Part shown: piece by piece, positions 14,522 to 18,385 of the stretch
Layout of the letters: the number at the start of each line of letters is the position of its first letter
Numbering within the stretch: the stretch's first letter is position 1
Assembly: GCA_002294005.1 (NCBI GenBank)
Contig: DBEH01000056.1
Span: 1 to 18,385 of the forward strand
Reading direction: 5' to 3'
Source: Firmicutes bacterium UBA911
GTDB lineage: Bacteria > Bacillota > Desulfotomaculia > Desulfotomaculales > Desulforudaceae
DNA: 18,385 nt
Program-made: the position numbers and the translations under genes
Notes under the pieces: generated by a model
Seen by the model: only the letters and a program-made list of their open reading frames with translations
Databases searched by the model: none
What the model was told of the DNA's origin: nothing

Positions 14522-14556
14522 GATGGTAGGGGTCTTTAAGGGCCATAAGCCCATAA

Positions 14557-14584
14557 AAAAAGCTGCTTTTAAAAGCAGCTTTTT
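14557..14584. terminator. Bidirectional palindromic terminator
   Basis: AAAAAGCTGCTTTT is followed directly by its exact reverse complement, giving a 28-base palindrome with an A run and a T run at the two ends. As RNA it folds into a GCTGC-centred hairpin ending in U5 on either strand. It sits between the convergent caspase-like gene (ends 14521) and the SPOCS-LysM gene (ends 14602), and can serve both. Confidence 0.85.
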
Positions 14585-14601
14585 CAATTCCCGATAGTTT
14601 G

Positions 14602-16266
14602 CTAAGGCAGGTTGATGACCTGGCCGATCTGCAGGCGGTTCGGATCTACGCCCGGGTTCGCCGCCTGGATGGCCTGAACCGTGGTGCCGAAACGCTGGGC
14701 CAGTCTGAAGAAGGAGTCTCCGGCCCGAATCGCGTAGGTCCGGCCCGGCGTGGGGGGGGTCGGCTTAGGTTCGGGTACGGGCTTCTTCTCGGGCACCTTG
14801 GGCTCGACCGGAGCCACAATCGGGCACACGATCTCCACCCCGGGCCGCAGGCATTCATAGAGCTTCTTCTGCACGATGTCGGTCACCCGCGCGGTCACCT
14901 TCAACACCAGCTTCACCACGATCCGGCGCTTATCATCCAGACCCACCGAAACGAACTCGGCCTCGGCCATCACATTCACCGTCGCGCCGGGTTGCGCCCC
15001 GGGCACCTCGATGAAGGCGGTGAACGGGATCTCGGCCTGGAAGGCGTGCACCTGCTGGTCCGGCGCATCCCGCACGTAGGTGATCTTCACGGTCACCACG
15101 CCCCGGACGATCACCTTGTTGGCGATGACCTCGGTCTCGGTCACCGTGACGTCGGTCACGAAGGCCTCCAGCACCTTCTGGGCGTCCGGCTTCGGCTGGG
15201 GAATGGTGACGATCTCGCGCAGGGTGATCTGCACTTGGTCCTTCTCGTTCAGGATCTGGTCCAGGAACAGGGTGACCTGCCGGATGGCCTGCGCATCGAG
15301 GATACAGGCCAGCAGGTCGTCCTCGATCTTCACCACGACCCGCTTCCTGATCTGCTCCATCACGAACGCCTGCACCGCCAGCACGGCCGTGATCGAAATC
15401 TCGCACTCGTGCTTGACCCGGGCGCTGTCGTCTTCGATCTGCACCTGGACGTTGACCATGTCCCCGGGACGGGCCCCGCGCACTTCAACAAACTGGGTGA
15501 AGGGAATTTCCACGTGGGCGTGGTGCACCGGCTGGGTGGGCCAATCGGCCACGTAGATGATCTGCACGGTCAGGATGCCTTCGATGATCACCTTGTCCTG
15601 AATAATCTCTTTCTTGGTGACCGTGACGTCGGCAATGGTGTCGATCACTTCTTTAGGGCAGGGTTTCTTCCCCTGGAACAACTGCTGAATGTCGACCTGG
15701 TCGCTCACCACCACCTGCCGGCGCCCGATGGCCTTGACGATGTCCAGCCGCACCTCGTCCTTGACGAACTTCCGTTCGGCGCCGGGCAGATCAATCAGCA
15801 ACTGTTTCGGTTCCGCCTCGGTGACCTTGACGAAGATGCGCAGAATCACGGTGACGATGATCTGCTGCGGGTCCTTGGGATCCACATCGGCCTTGCACTT
15901 CTCGATGGTAATCTGTTTCACCACGTCCATTTCCGGCCGCACGCCGGGAATGTGCAGGGATTCCGCAAATTCGATCTGGCCGCGCACATGGTGGACCGGC
16001 TGGGTGGGAAAGTCCGCGACGTAGGTCACGTTAAAGACGATTTTCCCCTGGACGATGACCTTGTCGGGAATGACTTCAATCTCTTGTTTCTCCTCTTTTT
16101 CCTCGACGCGGGCCCGGACGGCCAGAATCTGTTCGGCCTTCGGCTTCTGCTTGGGAATGGTGATCTTGCCGCGGACCACGGTCTGTACCGTCTGTTCGCC
16201 GATGACTTGGCGCACGTTCTCTTCCTGGCAGACGATCCGGACTTTCAGTTCAAGTTGGCTCAACAA
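14602..16266 (-). CDS. Triple-SPOCS (DUF3794) protein with C-terminal LysM, SipL-like
   Basis: A 554-residue protein with three SPOCS-type repeats (about 1-155, 160-330, 335-475), each with a strand pattern ending in phrases such as DKVIVQGKIVFNVTYVAD and PTQPVHH. A Pro/Lys-rich linker (about 480-505) leads to a LysM domain (YAIRAGDSFFRLAQRFG to IGQVINLP). In Clostridioides the triple-SPOCS plus LysM protein SipL works with SpoIVA in building the spore coat; this has the same domain order, so a spore-envelope role is likely. The start is TTG at 16266 with AAAGGAGG five bases upstream. That ribosome site is wholly inside the leader hairpin at 16268-16319. It is a tandem paralogue of the gene at 16363-17817. 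Confidence 0.88.
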   Translation of the reverse strand: MLSQLELKVRIVCQEENVRQVIGEQTVQTVVRGKITIPKQKPKAEQILAVRARVEEKEEKQEIEVIPDKVIVQGKIVFNVTYVADFPTQPVHHVRGQIEFAESLHIPGVRPEMDVVKQITIEKCKADVDPKDPQQIIVTVILRIFVKVTEAEPKQLLIDLPGAERKFVKDEVRLDIVKAIGRRQVVVSDQVDIQQLFQGKKPCPKEVIDTIADVTVTKKEIIQDKVIIEGILTVQIIYVADWPTQPVHHAHVEIPFTQFVEVRGARPGDMVNVQVQIEDDSARVKHECEISITAVLAVQAFVMEQIRKRVVVKIEDDLLACILDAQAIRQVTLFLDQILNEKDQVQITLREIVTIPQPKPDAQKVLEAFVTDVTVTETEVIANKVIVRGVVTVKITYVRDAPDQQVHAFQAEIPFTAFIEVPGAQPGATVNVMAEAEFVSVGLDDKRRIVVKLVLKVTARVTDIVQKKLYECLRPGVEIVCPIVAPVEPKVPEKKPVPEPKPTPPTPGRTYAIRAGDSFFRLAQRFGTTVQAIQAANPGVDPNRLQIGQVINLP

Positions 16267-16267
16267 A

Positions 16268-16319
16268 ACTTCCTCCTTTCGGCATATTTGCTATCAATAT
16301 ATGCCTCAAAGGAGGAAGT
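16268..16319 (-). promoter_or_regulatory. Leader hairpin that sequesters the ribosome site of the SPOCS-LysM gene
   Basis: On the minus-strand RNA, ACUUCCUCCUUU (from 16319 to 16308) pairs perfectly over 12 bp with AAAGGAGGAAGU (from 16279 to 16268). An inner 7-bp stem GGCAUAU/AUAUGCC lies beyond a 2x1 internal loop, with an 11-base loop at the tip. The Shine-Dalgarno AAAGGAGG is entirely in the 3' arm. The 5' arm copies the 16S anti-Shine-Dalgarno (CCUCCUUU). The fold would block initiation unless opened. Confidence 0.75.
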
Positions 16320-16362
16320 GTGAGCGCCGGCCGGTCAACGGTTCAGGAACCTTGCTTGCCAA

Positions 16363-17817
16363 TTATGGCGCCGGGTTCGGTTTGGGCGGCGGGCATTCGA
16401 TCACGGCCCCGGGCCGCAGGCACTCAAATACCTGTTTTTGCACAATGTCGGCCACCCGGACGACGATCCGGAGCACCAGCTTGACGGCCACGCGGCGGTT
16501 GTCTTCAATGGCCGTCTGCACGAACTCGGCGTCGACCATGACGTTCACGGACGCGTCGGGCACGGCGCCCGGCACGTCGACAAAGGTGGTGAACGGAATG
16601 TCGACGGTGAAGGCGTGGACCGGCTGGTCGGGCCTGTCGGCCACGTAAACCACCTTGACGGTGACGACGCCCCGGATGATCACCTTATTGGGAATCACGT
16701 CGGTCTCGGTCACTTCGACGTTGGTGACGATGGTCTCCAGGATCTTCTGGGCGTCCGGTTTCTGCTGCGGGATGCCGACCACCTCGCGGATGGTAACCTG
16801 GACCATGTCCTCTTCATTCAGGATCTGGTCGATGAACAGGGTCACCGGCCGAATCGCCCGCTCAAACAGCAGGCACTCCAGAAGACCCTCATCGATCTTC
16901 ACCACGAGCTTCTTCTTGATCTGTTCGACGACCCTGGCCTTCACGTCCAGTACGGCCGTGATCAGGAGCTCGCAGTCGTCCTTGACCCGGGCGGTGACGT
17001 CCTCGATCCGCACCTGGACGTTGACCATGTCTCCGGGCCGGGCGCCGGGCAGATCGACAAAGGCGGTGAAGGGGATCTCGAAGTGGGCGTGGTGCACCGG
17101 CTGGGTGGGCCAGTCGGCAACGTAGATCACCTGGACGATCAAAACGCCCTCCACGATGACCTTGTCCGGGATGATCTCCTTGTTCTTGATCACCACGTCG
17201 CTGATAACGTCGAGCACCTTTTCGGGGCAGGGTTTCTTGCCCTCGAACTGCCGCAGGACGTCGAACTGGTCGCTGACCACCACCTGCCTGGCCCCCATGA
17301 CCTTAACCACATCCAGCCTTACCGGCTCCGCCTTAAACCGGTGCTCAGCGCCAAGAAGATCGATTAGCAACTGTTTCTTATCGATTTCGACCACTTTTAC
17401 GAAAATGCGCAGAATCACGGTCACAACAATCCGGCGTGGATCGCGCGGGTCGCGTTCGCCTTTGACCTTCTCGACGGTGATCTGCTTCACCACGTCCATG
17501 CCCGGCCGGGCGCCCGGAATGTGGAACGACTCCGCGAACTCAAGCTGCCCGCGCACGTGGTGCACCGGCTGGGTCGCCTTGTCGGCCACGTAGGTGATGT
17601 TGAGGACCAGTTTGCCCTGCACGATGACCTTGTCGGGAATGACGTCGATTTCCTGGTCCTCGACCTGGGCCCTTACCGCCAGGACCTGCTCGGCCGGGGG
17701 CTTCGGCTTTGGGATGGTCACCACGCCGCGCACCACCGTCTGGACGGCCTTTTCGCCGATGACTTGCTGCACCTTTTCTTCCCGGCAGACGACTTTGACT
17801 TTTAGCTTATGGGTCAT
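16363..17817 (-). CDS. Triple-SPOCS (DUF3794) protein without LysM, paralogue of the downstream gene
   Basis: A 484-residue protein that aligns along its length with the three SPOCS repeats of its downstream neighbour (shared phrases include ADWPTQPVHHAH and LRPG near the C-terminus). It ends shortly after the third repeat in PPPKPNPAP, exactly where the neighbour's linker and LysM begin. The frame is open back to 17916, but ATG 17817 is preferred: AAAGGAGG lies nine bases upstream and the protein then starts like the paralogue (HKLKVKVVCREE against QLELKVRIVCQEE). Likely a spore-envelope component derived by tandem duplication with loss of LysM. Its ribosome site is also buried in a leader hairpin. 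The 96-base gap to the next gene contains that gene's hairpin and no remnant LysM. Confidence 0.88.
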   Translation of the reverse strand: MTHKLKVKVVCREEKVQQVIGEKAVQTVVRGVVTIPKPKPPAEQVLAVRAQVEDQEIDVIPDKVIVQGKLVLNITYVADKATQPVHHVRGQLEFAESFHIPGARPGMDVVKQITVEKVKGERDPRDPRRIVVTVILRIFVKVVEIDKKQLLIDLLGAEHRFKAEPVRLDVVKVMGARQVVVSDQFDVLRQFEGKKPCPEKVLDVISDVVIKNKEIIPDKVIVEGVLIVQVIYVADWPTQPVHHAHFEIPFTAFVDLPGARPGDMVNVQVRIEDVTARVKDDCELLITAVLDVKARVVEQIKKKLVVKIDEGLLECLLFERAIRPVTLFIDQILNEEDMVQVTIREVVGIPQQKPDAQKILETIVTNVEVTETDVIPNKVIIRGVVTVKVVYVADRPDQPVHAFTVDIPFTTFVDVPGAVPDASVNVMVDAEFVQTAIEDNRRVAVKLVLRIVVRVADIVQKQVFECLRPGAVIECPPPKPNPAP

Positions 17818-17824
17818 AAATAGA

Positions 17825-17871
17825 TTCCTCCTTTCGTCATTGATTACCAATGTATGGCCCGAAAGGAGGAA
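17825..17871 (-). promoter_or_regulatory. Leader hairpin that sequesters the ribosome site of the second SPOCS gene
   Basis: On the minus-strand RNA, UUCCUCCUUUCG (17871 to 17860) pairs perfectly over 12 bp with CGAAAGGAGGAA (17836 to 17825), hiding the Shine-Dalgarno. A small inner stem CATTG/CAATG with a 5-base loop lies on one side of the asymmetric interior. The outer stem matches that of the 16268-16319 hairpin almost exactly, while the inner parts differ. Confidence 0.75.
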
Positions 17872-17964
17872 ATGTGAATGCTGCTCGCTTAACCTGAGTG
17901 CTGCGGCCGTAGCCACGACCGGTTTTGGTGCGGCTGGACTTGAGCCTGACGAAGTATACCTGCG

Positions 17965-18385
17965 CTACCGCCCGACAAACATCTGCGTCCAGTAGTTGCC
18001 GTAGATCCCGCCGACCGCGTGCCCCACGCCGATATGCGTGAAACTGGAGTTCAAGATATTGGCCCGGTGGCCGGAGGAATTCATCCACCCGCGCATGGCT
18101 TCTCCGGGGGTGCGCTGCCCGGCGGCGATATTCTCCCCGGCCGTGCGGTAGGTAATCCCGAACTGCCGCATCATCTCAAAGGGCGAACCGTAGGTGGGGG
18201 ATTGGTGGGCGAAATAACGCTTGTCCCGCATGTCCTCCGACTTCAGCCGGGCGACCTGCGACAGCTTGGCGTCCACCGCCAAAGCCCGGAGTCCCAGATT
18301 GGCCCGTTCGGCGTTCAGCAGATCCACTATCCTCAGCTCGTTGGCGGTCATTGACCCGGGATTGGGGGGTGGCGTGGGCTGCGCC
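17965..18385 (-). CDS. CAP-domain (SCP/YkwD-like) protein, C-terminal part; N-terminus beyond window
   Basis: The frame is open to the window edge with a proline-rich stretch (AQPTPPPNPGS) before the domain, so the ATG at 18351 is probably internal and the true start lies outside. The visible 139 residues hold a complete bacterial CAP domain: LLNAERANLGL and KSEDMRDKRYFAHQSP, then GENIAAG, GWMNSSGHRANIL and IGVGHAVGG, ending in YWTQMFVG. Such proteins are usually secreted or cell-wall associated, and in spore formers some belong to the spore envelope (YkwD/SafA-linked types). It lies upstream of the two SPOCS genes on the same strand; the 91-base spacer (17874-17964) shows no certain promoter or terminator. 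Confidence 0.9.
   Translation of the reverse strand, partial: AQPTPPPNPGSMTANELRIVDLLNAERANLGLRALAVDAKLSQVARLKSEDMRDKRYFAHQSPTYGSPFEMMRQFGITYRTAGENIAAGQRTPGEAMRGWMNSSGHRANILNSSFTHIGVGHAVGGIYGNYWTQMFVGR

Noticed and set aside
14599..16323. A 574-codon open frame on the plus strand
   Set aside because: It is the mirror of the SPOCS-LysM gene: His/Asp/Leu-rich repeats are the complement of its Val/Ile/Lys codons. The same holds for the frame at 16438-17367.
17818..17916. N-terminal extension of the second SPOCS protein to an upstream start
   Set aside because: It would translate the leader hairpin and ribosome site, and the extra 33 residues have no match in the paralogue.
1..18385. CRISPR array, insertion sequence, integrase or phage genes
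   Set aside because: I saw no regularly spaced repeats, no transposase or integrase motif and no phage proteins on either strand.

Overview
The window looks like chromosomal DNA of a GC-rich, spore-forming, probably anaerobic Firmicute, most likely a Peptococcaceae/Desulfotomaculum-like lineage. The main grounds are the conserved Bacillus-type order spoVG-glmU-prs-ctc-pth-mfd with ispE upstream, the sporulation proteins (SpoVG, SPOCS-domain proteins), strong AAAGGAGG-type ribosome sites and the selenium-linked genes. The genus is inferred from family resemblance and gene order, not from a search.

Layout. Positions 1-6294 (minus strand) hold a housekeeping block: mfd (partial), pth, ctc/rplY, prs, glmU and spoVG, plus a possible 45-codon leader ORF. 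A good intrinsic terminator follows spoVG, and a long perfect palindrome sits on the pth stop codon. Positions 6323-9100 (plus strand) hold a selenium/sulfur module: a LysR regulator with a clear sigma-A promoter and an inverted repeat at its start, a very unusual long-variable-arm tRNA, a YedE-type membrane transporter and a TusA/YedF-type small protein. An N-terminally broken Phd-type antitoxin follows. Positions 9097-11481 (minus) hold ispE, a GntR/FCD regulator and a MobA-like nucleotidyltransferase. Positions 11602-12745 hold a ZIP metal transporter (plus) convergent with a small DMT-type membrane protein (minus) whose end is frameshifted in a run of nine G/C. Positions 12878-14521 (plus) hold a trypsin-like serine protease and a small His/Cys caspase-like protein, closed by a palindromic terminator. 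Positions 14602-18385 (minus) hold two tandem paralogous triple-SPOCS proteins, only one with a LysM domain, and a CAP-domain protein running off the window.

The most striking item is the tRNA at 7420-7513. It has the build of a bacterial tRNA-Sec (8-bp acceptor plus 5-bp T stem, 4-nt D loop, long variable arm), but the anticodon is GCA and the discriminator is U, both cysteine identity elements. It lies inside the selenium-type gene cluster. The second is a pair of 5'-leader hairpins, one before each SPOCS paralogue, in which the whole Shine-Dalgarno is paired with an upstream copy of the anti-Shine-Dalgarno sequence. The third is the adjacent trypsin-like and caspase-like protease pair.
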